Assembly: GCA_002189035.1 (NCBI GenBank)
Contig: NEEC01000018.1
Span: 124,001-188,000, forward strand
DNA length: 64,000 bases
Source: Utricularia gibba
Taxonomy: Eukaryota; Streptophyta; Magnoliopsida; Lamiales; Lentibulariaceae
Reading direction: 5' to 3'
Under the pieces are notes generated by a model. That model was not told the origin of the DNA. It made no database searches and worked only from the letters and a program-made list of their open reading frames with translations. The position numbers and the translations under genes are program-made. This document shows, piece by piece, positions 46,753-57,560 of the stretch (positions are counted from its first letter, which is position 1; each line of letters begins with the position of its first letter).

Positions 46753-48174
46753 TGATAACACACATTTTTCCTAAAATTCATAACACAAAATAGTTATATT
46801 TTATCATGATTTAGGTTAGATAAATGTGGTTTTTCATGCTTTAGTGGTGTTTATGTTAATCCTATGTCATTATGTTGAAAAGTGGACTAAATCCTTTGAT
46901 TTAGTCCACAACTCTTATTACTAACGTTTCAGTAAGTTCAGCAGGGAGATGAGCCGAAAATCAGACTTGCAAACGTGTAAAACAAGCAAAAAAGGGGCGC
47001 AAAATCCGGAGAAGGACAAAGAGCACTGTTCTGCCGCCACCGCAGTCTTCAAGTTCAAGTTGGGAACAGTGTTGGCGGTCGGGAACAGTGCTGACGGTCG
47101 GGAACAATACTAGCGGACAGAAACAGTGCAATGGAGTGAAGGAAAGGGGAAATTTATTTTCGAAAAGGAAGAGAGCGCGAAAAACATAGAGAGAGGGGGG
47201 GGGGGACGCAAGGGGTCTTCTTCCCCAACACGAAAAACCAACCAGAAGGGGGAAGAAACGCCTCCATCATCAAGAATAGTACCGGAGCCCAGTCCAGCGC
47301 TACTGTTCCGGGCTGTGAATAGTAGCTAACGGGCGGAAGAACAATCTTTATTTACTTTCTAGTTTTCTGAACATTTCGACTTTTTGCATTTTACTTGTTT
47401 ACAATGTTTCTGCCATTTTGGCCAACTTATATGAATGAAATCGTGTTTTATTTCCAAAGCATGAGTGGCTAGAGTCTTAGGGATGCCTTAAGGAGAAGTG
47501 GGTGGTATGTGTTTAGGTTGATGATGAAATTTAGTTGTCTTCCTTAACTCTTGTTCCTAACAAACCATGGGTAGACCTAAGGAGAGGAGCAAGTAGTTTC
47601 ACAACTTAGATGCTTGGTTTAGAGGTAGACCAACAAACCAAGACAAGATCAGTCGGTGTTAGTCCAGGGTAGAACCAGTAGAACCGGGTAGACCTAATTC
47701 TATATGCCTTGCATGCGGGTAGACCTAATTGCAATGTTGGTTATGATATTGGGGACTAGCTTAAGCCAAAAATATGATGAATGACCTGGGTAGACTTAGG
47801 ATATTTGAAGTTGTGAGTGTAGGAAGATAATAAATTAAGTTAGGAAGCTTAGCATAACACCACCCGCAAACCCTTAAGGCGTCCTCGTATTAGTCTGAGT
47901 CAAAACCAGTACCTGTTACCTTAGCATAGAAACCTGATATTGCTTACCTACCTTGTTTACCACTGTTAGTCCGAGCTTAGACTAAAACCTACTATTATCC
48001 GAAATCTTACATCTACTAAAATACTTAGCAAGCACAAGCTCTTCGTGATCGACCCCGACATCCACTATACAAGTTTTCCAAATTTGTATTTTGTGTAGAT
48101 TAGGGATTATAAATTTATTTGATACGGATTTTCTATTTTTATTTTCAATGATATTAGGAAATTTCCGTTTATCA
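46753..48174 (+). mobile_element. 3' LTR of the Athila-like element (family Y, copy G, 1422 bp)
   Basis: Starts TGATAACACACATTTTTCC and ends CCGTTTATCA, so the termini are the inverted pair TGATAA/TTATCA. Copies D, E and F are relatives. A perfect 12-bp-arm stem-loop (GTGGACTAAATC, 4-base loop, GATTTAGTCCAC) lies at 46882-46909. An 11-base G run is at 47195-47205. ORFs in it (for example 47126-47329) are LTR sequence. Confidence 0.85.
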
Positions 48175-48381
48175 AAGCCACTTGTCCTTCTCTGAGGATT
48201 GTAACACCTAAGCTAACGAAATTGGTTCTCCATCCTTTGTAATTAAGATGAACTCATCAGGGGGATATCGAGTATTTGGTTTAGGTCCTCTCATCGACCT
48301 TCTAAGAGGTTCAACATTAGGCATGTACACCTTTGTTTCATTAGAGTTAGGTGGAGTTTCTAGTTGTAAAGCTTCTTCTAC

Positions 48382-49323
48382 TTACAACAGTTCAGGTTCA
48401 TGGACAAGAGAGCTCGAGTTACCTTCAAGTTCTAGTGAGTCCAAATTCAAACTCACATGTTTAGTAGATTTCACATCACTCTGGTTAAAGCACTTTTGAT
48501 CTTCTAAGAATTTTACATCTTTAGATATGATGATTTTGTTTCCTTTGAAATCCCACAATTTGTATCCCAATCCTGGATCTTCATAATCCAAAAACACACA
48601 GGGTTTGGAATGGTCATCCAACTTCTTCCTATGATAATACAATATCAACACCATCATTTTGCACCCAAATATTTGTACATGCTTGAAGTTGAGTAATCTA
48701 CCTTTCCATTTTTCTTCTAGCATATTATGGTCCAAAGCTTTCTTAGGACTTCAATTGGATAAGTAATATATAGTATTTAATGCCTCACCCCAGAACTTTC
48801 AAAGTAAGACTGCTCCCTTCAACATACATCTTACCTTATCAAACAATGTTAGGTTTAGCCTCTCAGCAATTGGATTATACTGAGGTGTCCCAGATTCTGT
48901 GGCAACTTTCTTAATACCAAGTTTTTAGCAATATTTCTTAGACTCTTCATTGCAATAATCTCCTCCATTATCCGTCTAGAAGCATTTTAGCTTCAAATCA
49001 GTCTCTCTTTTCACCATCGCATGAAACACTTTGAATCATTCAAAATCTTCTAATTTCCTCTTCACCAGATAAACCCAAGTCTTTTATGTCACATCATTTA
49101 CAAAGGTCAAATATTGTCTCATAGCTGTGGGAATGTTTATAGGACCTCCAACATTTGAGAATACAATGTCCAACTTCTTTTTACTTCTATGTATATACAA
49201 CTTGAATGCAACCTTGTGCTGCTTTCCATATATACAATGCTCACATGTAGATGGTGTACCAGATAAATCTATCAAGCCATCTTTGGACAGTTGCCTAACT
49301 CTAGCTTCTGATTGATGACCCAA
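48382..49323 (-). pseudogene. Copia element 2 integrase, decayed
   Basis: The pre-integrase and zinc part reads MGHQSEARVRQLSKDGLID and CEHCIYGKQHKVAF (49323-49200), then the core start LDIVFSNVGGPINIPT where relatives read LDLVHSDVxGP (the catalytic Asp is replaced by Asn). The distal part (48735-48382) reads MLEEKWKGR, VQIFGCKMMVLI and CVFLDYEDPGLGYKLWD, the usual FxGYxxxxKGYRLWD-like end. Intervening frames are broken. Confidence 0.82.
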
Positions 49324-49462
49324 TTGCTTATGCTAAAGAGTGTAAGACTAACCCTATACTAGTGATGGTATATATCTCTATAGAGCCTTGTTTCAACTTA
49401 GTTATGTACAATCTTCCTGTCATTGTTCCTTTTGCAACAATTATAGAGCCCCTTATAAGCTT

Positions 49463-50666
49463 CTATACTTGTGATCTCAAATTGTGATGATACTCTACTA
49501 CATCTAATTCTCCTGTAGAGGGTAAGTTGACCCACAAAGCAAGGATATGGTGCACCCCATGCAACTTTAGCTGGATTCCCATATTTGTAGTGACTATAAG
49601 ATCACCAATATCATTAATTTCTGAAACTGATTGGTTTCCCATCTTTACAATGCTAGCATGATAAACTTCATAGTTCAAGATTCCGGTCTTGTGAGGAGTT
49701 TCACGAAAGGATGTCATAGAATCCACAAATCAGGAATTGAAGAGACGTGTCTAACCTACTTCTGCAGCTAGCAATACAAGAAGATTATTATCAATATCAT
49801 TCAAATATGCAAAGATTTTATTCTTTGCTAGCTCTTTGGTCTTCCATTTTTTATCTTTCTCCTATTGAGCCTGTTGATAACCATAACAATCTTTGCGTAG
49901 GTGACCCTTCTTCCCACAATAGAAACATGAGTGTGATTCATACTTTTTTCATACATCCCTTGTGATTTGCCCCTTTGTTTGGACTTGTCCCTACCTCTGT
50001 TGTTGCTCTTCTCCTTAGATCTTCCTGTATTGTGTCCTTCAATGTATACTAATGTGGCTTTGAAGTTAGCATACTTCTCATCTCTTGCATTTTGCCTTAT
50101 GCGTTTCTCTTGTAGTAAAGAAGTGGCTATAGTATCATATTTGAGGTTTCTATTTGCAGGGCTGTTCTATGTGATCACAAGTGTTTCCTAAGAATCAATT
50201 AATGTATCCATGAGTTATATGGCCTGAACTTCTTCATCGAAACTCATATTCATAGAGATCATTTGATCCGCTATGTCTTTGAACTTGCTCAAATTCTCAT
50301 CATTGTACTTCAATATGAACATGCTATATTGTATTTGATAAGCTTGTTCAATGCATTATCAGGCTTAAACATCTCTTCCAATGCTTTCCATAGTTGTTGT
50401 ACATCATCATTCTCACTAATCCTATATGATAAGTTGCTATCAATGAAGAGATACATGGCAACAATTGCCTTTAGATGTAGATGCTTCCATGCAACTTCTT
50501 CAATATTGAAAGGCCTATTTGTACCAGCAATCATGAGATGCCATAGATCCTTACACACTACTATGGATTTAGAGTAGTTGGTGGTATTCAACTTTGGAAC
50601 ACCATGAACTTCATCCATACCTCTAATACCATATGCTGGAAATATGGAAATGAAGAAAGATCCCAA
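49463..50666 (-). pseudogene. Copia element 2 gag and protease region, decayed
   Basis: Gag begins in 50666-50310 with VPKLNTTNYSKSIVVCKDLW and LWKALEEMFKPDNALNKL; the zinc knuckle CFYCGKKGHLRKDC lies at about 49890-49945. The protease segment (about 49720-49690) goes from LWIL straight to MTSFRETP: the DSGAxxH active site has been deleted. MGNQSVSEINDIGDLIVTTN (about 49640-49580) follows as expected. Confidence 0.8.
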
Positions 50667-51180
50667 GTTTGATTAAATGTCCAGCATATGTCAAAGTTGT
50701 TGACATGATGCCCCAAAGGCATGTTAGTAAATTAAAAGAAAAACAATAGCAAGATTTACCAGGCAAAATCCAGAAACTGGGAAATCTCTTGGACATGGAA
50801 ACGCCAAGCAGTGAAATTCACTATGAGTTTGAGCTAAAGTACAACACTCGAAGTGTTAAATAGATCAATGATCTACAACACAAAGATACTAGTAGAGCTT
50901 TTTTGTAGCAACATATCATCGCCTTCATGCCCTCAAATAGAATTTCACCAACGCTTATCCATGGTGTGTGGTATGAAGGGTACTAGAGATGGTCTTTTAT
51001 AAGCACACGTCTCTTGCATCTTGTCAATCATAGTCATTAATGTAGAGCTATCCTGCTAACCTACAACTTTCAGCACTTCACACAAGCATGTCCATCAATC
51101 TTGTGCTGCCCTTGTTGACTAGCAACAGCCCTTCATGTGCGTAACTTCCATCCTGCTAGACATCATCAGTGTCTTCAACA
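50635..51180 (-). mobile_element. 5' LTR of copia element 2 (546 bp)
   Basis: On the minus strand it starts TGTTGAAGACACTGATGATG and ends CCAGCA, two bases before the TGGTATTAGAG primer site. Aligns with 41182-41740. Confidence 0.85.
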
Positions 51181-52049
51181 CTTGCTTCATTGTTCTTCGA
51201 TTCTCTTTCTTCAATAGAGGCTGCTATAGTCCTCTAGCAAGCAACACATGAAGTTACGTGGTGTTATAAACAAGAGGTTTCATATATAGTTGCATTGCGA
51301 TGCTACTCATAGTGAATTTTCATTATTACTTTAGAGGAATCAAGCCAAGGATGCTTCTCAGATTTTTGAGTTTTACTTGATAATCTTTTGTGTTGTGTTT
51401 GCCTCATTTACTTATGCTCCCTGGGAGCTACTTACACAATACACATTCATGTACTATAGTGCCACCATACTAGTATGCTTATTGAAGCACTAGAGTGTCA
51501 TCCCATCAAAAGAGATTTTGAGCCATTGATGTGCCATCACATATAAAGAGCTTGTAGGGCACAATAGTGCCACTTCACGAGAAGCCTTCACAACAACCCG
51601 TAGCTATTTGAGCATAGTAATCCTGGCATTATGTCATCCAACCTTGGCACTCCATGCAATAGTGGGGAACGCAGACTTTATGAGGCTTGTAGGCTTACCA
51701 ACATATCCCGCCACTTCACCCATAGAGCTTCGAATATTGATGTAGCTACTTAGAGGTGTTTACATTTGAAGGTAGTTACTATCATGAATCTCTATATTGA
51801 TAACAATTTATTATACACGATTAGTGAGTATGATGATATGCAACAATTGTAGAAGGTGAATTGCTCTAAATATTAATGAGTCAAATACCTATGATTGCTT
51901 ACCTAGAACCAACTTAAACAAGAGACATTCATTAGGCCTCTGATACGACATGTAAAGCCAGGAAAAGATAGAAGAGACAACTAAGGCTTCTTTTTCTTCT
52001 CCATCCTCCCCTCCCACATGATTAGAATAGATTTTTCAAATAGAATAAT
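51181..52049. other. Intergenic, nothing recognised
   Basis: AT-rich, no convincing ORF. It may be decayed repeat. Confidence 0.5.
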
Positions 52050-52600
52050 ACCTTTGAACAACCTCATATTGTACAAGATTATGTCCAGATTGAATTATAA
52101 AAATTGTGATTCTATGTCATAACATCTAAATAGGTTCAAGGACATAGTACACTAGATGGTTTCAGTAAATGAGCTTCGACAAGGAAATTCAGGCCATACA
52201 ATTCCTAAGTACATCACTTGAATCCTGGAAACACTTCTGACTACATTGAGTAACTCAAGAACCGAAGGTTTGAAATATGATATTGTAACTACTTCATTAT
52301 TTTGAGAGAAACTCGGAAGGAGAAACACGGAATTTGAGAAGTATGTTGACTCTAAAGCCTCACTACCATCTAATGAAGAGAGTTACAAAGGAATATCTAC
52401 AGAAAGGATGAGTACTAAATGAAGAGATTTGTCCAAGCAAAGGGATAGATCTCAAAATAAGTCAGGAAAGCAGAGAAGAAGTATCAATCTAGTTCGTGTT
52501 TTCATTGTGGGAAAAAAGATTCATCTATGTAAATATTAATCTGCTTATTGAGTTCAATCCATTATAATTGAATTAATCATTTTTTTCTTATTATACTGGA
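52050..52600 (+). pseudogene. Copia gag remnant (TNT1-like)
   Basis: Broken plus-strand frames contain a Ser/Arg/Lys-rich tract (52425-52490) followed by CFHCGKK (about 52494-52515), the first half of a gag zinc knuckle; His and final Cys are in another frame (HLCKY). No LTR was found beside it. Confidence 0.55.
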
Positions 52601-54325
52601 GAGATTCAGAAGGGAATAAAATGACAAATTTATTTTAAGAAATTTAACTAAAGTTAAATAAAAAATTATGGAAAAAGAGATGTTCAAATACACTTGAATC
52701 TCCTCTAGTTGAAGGGCTTGGTGTAGATATTATAACTCCAACCTTGAGACGGTTCTTGAATCAAAGAATGTGTTCGTTGAAGCGTTTCTTGAAAGTTTGA
52801 TTGAATATGCAAATCAATAGATGCTAGATGCCTTGAAAGACATTAAATGCTACACTTGTTTGATATTGTAATAGAAAAAAGTATGACTTTACAACAATAA
52901 TTATTGGAAATTGCTAATATCCAGAATGTGTCATGGGGTATTCCCTAACCCTATGAAATTCCATCCTTGTCACATATCAACATCATGCCCAAGGCGAATA
53001 ATTTATATAAATTAAATTTACGATAAAATCTAGCAATATAATATAGAGGTTTATCATAATTATGATATCAATTATCACAATTAATGATATTTCCTCAATA
53101 AAAAACCTTCACTGTAAGAAATTGAGTATACATATATGAGAAAGAGCAAATAATGAAAATAAAATATTACACAAAAAATTGAGAAATATATAAGGATATT
53201 TTTAGGGGAAATATAGTTCTTTATTTAGGTTTAAAACAAAATAATATTCTTATTATACTTATTAACTAAAACTAATTCTTTTATTTATTTTCTGAAGAAA
53301 ATTATAGTTTTTAACTTATCAAAAAAAAGAGACACTTTATTCATATTCATTATCTTTTTTATTAAAAGATTTTTAAAAGTATATTGACTATTTATAATGA
53401 AATAAATAATTATTTGGGATCTAACTTTTAAGTGTTCATACAAAAACAATGTTTTTTTTATAAAGTTACAAAATTATGTGATTTTCGTAATTTTTGTTTC
53501 AAAATTTAATCTCATACATTTATTTTGAATAATAGAGATACGAATATTATTTAAAAAAGAAATATGGAAATAAATGAGGAAGAGAGAAAAATGAGATAAA
53601 AAAGATGAAATAGAAGAAAATTGGATATAGAGGTGGGTATGAGTATTAGTCAACCCATTGGACCCGAGTCGACTCATGACTCGTACTCGTATGGAAATGA
53701 ATACGAGTTAAATCCACATTCACGAGTATGACTTATTCGCCAATTCAATTTAATTTTTTTAAACCAAAAAAATATTTTGGATTAATGTAATTCTATGGTC
53801 TTTCTTTGTTATCAAACTTAATTATTAGATCCAAACTCAAACCAATAAAAGATAGTATCTCATATTTAGAGTTCGAAAAGTTTTCATTCTATCATTTTCT
53901 ACGCATTTTCAGTGTAATTTTCAAATCAATTTATTATGTTATTTTGTTGCACTTCACAATTTGTGACCTTTTATCTCGATTTTTTGTTTATGTTTGTATA
54001 TAATCTTTGCATATGGTTGTATTGTCAAACCCTTCTATCTTGCGGCTGCACGATAAAAGCATTGCTATCGATGCCATGGAAATGGAGGATGAATGTGTTG
54101 AAAATGCTTGAAGAGCCTCTTCGACCTCGAACAAGTATACACAAATATTCTTCTATCTTCTTTTGCATTATACTATTAATATGATTATGTAAGTATACAT
54201 TTTTTATTTATGTTTGCTATGATTATGATATCTTGATTTTCGTGATTCAAGATAATGAAAAATTCTTCATTGTATGCTTATGAAAGTAGGACTTGTGGCC
54301 ACCTCCAAGTGGATCGATTTGTATG

Positions 54326-55799
54326 GTAATCGAGGGGGGTGTTGGCATTTGTGACCTAAAATTTTGAAATTTTAGCATTTTTGACCCATAACAAAATGAT
54401 CGGTTCGACATATTTGACCTGAACCGGTACCGGTTCAGTATATGTGACCCAAAATATTTACAAAATGATATATTTGACCTGTCAAAAATTTATTGCATGA
54501 CATATTTGACCCATAAAAAATTCAGTTTTGATACTTTTGACCCATAAAATATTATAACGGGGCATATTTGACCCAACGAAAAGTTATAAAAGTTTACGAC
54601 GGAGTCCGTTTGATCCAATAAGTTTACTGATGGTCCATGTTTAGTGTTCAGTTGGCATATTCAACTCAATAATTTGGCATATTTGACCCTTACAGTTTAA
54701 TAATCTGGCATTGTTGACCCTTAAGGTTCATTAAATTTGCATATTTAACCCAAAAAGTGTGACAAATTAACATAATTAACCCAATAAGTTTATTGAATTG
54801 GCATAAATAACCTATAAAGTTTTTCAAAATTTTAAACAAATTAAATACTTTTTGAAATAAATATTGATCAATAAGTGCCCTATAGACATGGGCACATCAA
54901 TCAATCCGAATATTCATCGTGTCAACCCACTACGATTCGAACCTGTGATGTCGTTGCAAAGTGAACTTAAGATTATTATCAGCATTTTTATACATCAGAT
55001 TTATTTCTAAACATACGATAACATGACAAATGCAAGAATTACAAAAATAATATTTTTATAAACATATGATATATGTTTCTTAAAATATAAATAATGTAAA
55101 TATGTTATTTATTAAACCATATAAAAAATATTTTTTATAAACATATGACATATGATATAGATTTATCAGCGCTCGATCCTTACACGCGACTCGGATCGAG
55201 CGCTGATGAAAAGGCCACACGGGCGTGGCTTATGCGTAAACGACGCCCGTGTGGCTTACAAGTTTATAAGCGCTCGATCCGAGTCGCGCAGAAGGATCGA
55301 GCACGGATAAAAAGGCCACACGGGCGTGGCTTGTGCGTAAACCACACCCGTGTGGCTTATAGGTTTATCAGCGCTCGATCCTTACGCGCGACTCGGATCG
55401 AGCGCTGATAAAAAGGCCACACGGGCGTGGCTTATGCGTAAACCACGCCCGTGTGGCTTACAGGTTTATAGTGCTCGATCCAAATCACGCATAAGGATCG
55501 AGCGCTGATAAAACCGGGTTCAATTATGTAGGTCAAATATGCTAAACCGGTAAACTATTTGGGTCAAATATGCCAAAATTGAAATTTTATCAGATTAAAC
55601 TTATCATTATTAAATGGGTGTGTTCTACATTAACAAAAATTCGTAGGTCAAATATGTCAATTCGTCAAACTTATGGGTCAAATATGCCCATTCACGAAAC
55701 TTTATGGGCCCGTTATGCCCCGTTATGAAAATTTCTAGGTTCTTTATATTTTAAACCCATAATTTTTAGGTCATATATGTAATTATCTCGTAATCGAGG
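54326..55799. mobile_element. TIR element with central palindrome array (54336-55789, 1454 bp)
   Basis: Flanked by an exact 10-bp repeat GTAATCGAGG (54326-54335 and 55790-55799). Termini read inward are GGGGTGTTGGCATTTGTGACC and GAGATAATTACATATATGACC, imperfect inverted repeats that become near identical at TGACCTAAAA. The left arm holds about fifteen copies of a CATATTTGACCCATAA word; the right arm holds the inverse (GGGTCAAATATGCC). The middle is the GC-rich palindrome array at 55163-55510. The 9-10 bp duplication points to Mutator-like transposition; no protein is encoded. Confidence 0.78.
55163..55510. repeat. Array of seven alternating palindromes (A-B-A-B-A-B-A)
   Basis: Two hairpin types alternate. 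Type A has 15-bp arms ATCAGCGCTCGATCC / GGATCGAGCGCTGAT around a 13-14 base loop: 55163-55208, 55264-55310, 55365-55410, 55467-55510. Type B has arms GCCACACGGGCGTGG / ACGCCCGTGTGGC around CTTATGCGTAAA: 55213-55255, 55314-55356, 55415-55456. The period is about 101 bp. The loops of A alternate in direction (TTACACGCGACTC, then its near reverse complement, and so on), while B loops all point the same way. It is GC-rich in AT-rich surroundings. A small ORF across it is a consequence of the repeats. Confidence 0.93.
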
Positions 55800-56232
55800 A
55801 AGTGAATAAATTTATAAATAATATCATTTGAATTAGGTATATTTCTAAATAAATTGTACAATCCCAGATCATGAATATCAAAAAAAGCACAGGACTCGAA
55901 TACCCCTACGGTTGATGCCAAGGAAGCCGTAATTGTAGAGTCCGATGAGTCAGGATGTTCGACAATAGAGCAATGTTACTCTTGATGCTCGGTGTCAGAC
56001 GGCATGGTAAGCTTTATGCCATGATTGAGTTTGTGTGCCACCACACCTCCATGAACAATGACAGGAATCCTAAGAAGAGGGAGATGTTGATTACTCTCAA
56101 CTTCTTATAACTCACATTAAAAGACTAACTCGCTGACAATGATTCGAAAACATAAAGCAACAGTTGGTGAGAGCTCCTTGTACCCATTTTTCCCTCAGTA
56201 CAATCATCTTGGGAATTTTTCAGACACCCAGC

Positions 56233-56400
56233 ATGGACTTAGTTACTAGGACTGCTCTTCCAAATAAACCACAATATCGTATGATTCCTAGTAAGAATCC
56301 TGAGCTGAAGAGACGAGCTGAGGATCTCTTGAAGAAAGGAGATGTTGAGTAAAGTCTCAATCATATCACCTGTCATGGTCCCTCCAAAATGAGCATTGCT
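56233..56400 (+). pseudogene. Ty3/gypsy RT fragment
   Basis: MDLVTRTALPNKPQYRMIPS, then ELKRRAEDLLKKGDVE: the well-known start of gypsy RT (IDLxxxxxLPNxPxYRMxPxExxELxxQxxELLxKGxI). It stops at 56350 and does not continue in recognisable form. Confidence 0.75.
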
Positions 56401-57560
56401 CTGTCATCGAGCATCCTGACTCATGCTTCCCAGGCACCACCCGTAGGACTATTTGAGTACTGCGCTTGTTTTGGTATTCATCATCTACCATGCTACAAGT
56501 TATATAGAAATATACCTACTTCAACTTATATTATTTTACTTCCTCAATTACCATACACATCTATCCACTTTCTTCTCTCTTTCATCTAATCTATTTCATC
56601 TCTTTTTTTTTTTTTCTCTCATATTTCTCGCTCTCAAATTTATTTCCCATATTTAATCTAAAATTATTTTTTTAATTAATATTCATATGTTTATCATATT
56701 TATAATATACACATTTTATTCAAAATAAATGTATGAGATTAAACAATGCATCTTTTTTCTTTCTAAATAAGTATATCAAAAAAATATTTACTTTTTATCT
56801 AAGTTATGAATTTTATTTTACATATTTATCCACTTACGTTTTGAAAACATTAATTTATAAAAATAATTACGAAAATCATATTATTTTATAAATTTATCAA
56901 AAAACTAATATTTTACTTATCAAAACCTAAAATTTAAATAATAAATAATCATTGAATTTGTTATAATCCATTAATATAAATTTAAAATTCTTTAAAAAAT
57001 AAAAGATAATGAATTAAAAATTGATAAATATTTATTTTATATACACTTAAATCCTAAGGATATTAATTTATAAAATACTTATGAAAAAACATTGTTTTTG
57101 TATCAACAATTAAAAAGTAAATCCTAAATAATTATTAATTTAATCATAATCAATCAATATAATTTTAAAAATCTTTTCATATAAAAGATAATGAATGTAA
57201 AACTTAATAGAATGAACAAAGTATCTCTTTTTTTGTTTATAAGTTAAAAATATATTTTGTTGATTAAATATATTAGAGAATTAGTTTTACTTAATAAATA
57301 AGTATAATACGAATATTATTTCGTTTTTAACATAAATTAATAGCTATTTTCACCTATAAATATCCTAACATAATTCTCAATCTCTTGTGTCATATCTTTT
57401 TTTTTTCATTATTTGCTCTTTCTCACATATAGATACTGAATTAGTTACGGTGAAAGTTTTTTTAGAGAAAATATCATTACTTGCGATAATTGTTATCCTA
57501 ATTATGATAAACCTCCATATTGTGTTACTAGATTTCATTGTGTTTCTTCATTTGCAGATG

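Larger units (their letters stand above)
42418..48174 (+). mobile_element. Athila-like Ty3/gypsy retrotransposon, 5'-truncated
   Basis: Plus-strand fragment inserted in copia element 2. It begins in the linker between RNase H and integrase (LANFVSTGVMPPGMDY), has a nearly intact integrase (42445-43707), a long downstream region of the ATHILA ORF-1 kind (44054-45843), about 900 bp of untranslated DNA, and a 3' LTR (46753-48174). The 5' LTR, gag, protease and RT are absent, as is the middle of the host copia RT, so a deletion removed both together after insertion. Lineage is judged from the integrase (the family's WDIDFVGPFP and YVSKWIEAIPT segments) and from the extra ORF after pol. Confidence 0.85.
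41182..51180 (-). mobile_element. Ty1/copia element 2 with both LTRs, split by a gypsy fragment
   Basis: Read on the minus strand: 5' LTR (51180-50635), primer site TGGTATTAGAG (50634-50622), gag (50666-49880) with a zinc knuckle CFYCGKKGHLRKDC at about 49890-49945, protease remnant (about 49700), integrase (49323-48382), RT start ending at about 48175, then after the gypsy fragment the RT end/RNase H (42418-41780), polypurine tract CCTAAGGGGGTGAT (41754-41741) and 3' LTR (41740-41182). About 600 nt of central RT is missing at the gypsy junction. The two LTRs are alike but differ by many substitutions and small indels, so the element is old. Flanking 5-mers (ATCCA and CTTGC) do not match. Confidence 0.85.
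53010..57560. mobile_element. Long-arm inverted-repeat (foldback-like) element
   Basis: The left arm (about 53010-53645) and right arm (about 56560-57560) are inverted copies of each other. For example, ATGAGAAAGAGCAAATAATG at 53153 is met as CATTATTTGCTCTTTCTCAC at 57408; GAGGTTTATCATAATTA at 53046 as TAATTATGATAAACCTCC at 57501. The right arm is longer because it holds an internal duplication (56825-57010 and 57040-57200). Between the arms are a gypsy RT crumb (56233-56352) and a second element (54336-55789). No transposase was recognised. Class is open: foldback-type DNA transposon, or two solo repeats in opposite orientation. Confidence 0.65.

Noticed and set aside
48248-48499. Plus-strand ORF of 83 residues
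   Set aside because: Antisense to the copia element 2 integrase/RT region.
55145-55408. 87-residue Arg-rich ORF across the palindrome array
   Set aside because: It is generated by the A/B repeats (the same words recur in different frames) and has no start or family support.
55163-55510. CRISPR array
   Set aside because: The host is a plant; the 'repeats' are palindromes inside a transposable element and the intervals are themselves repeated, not unique spacers.
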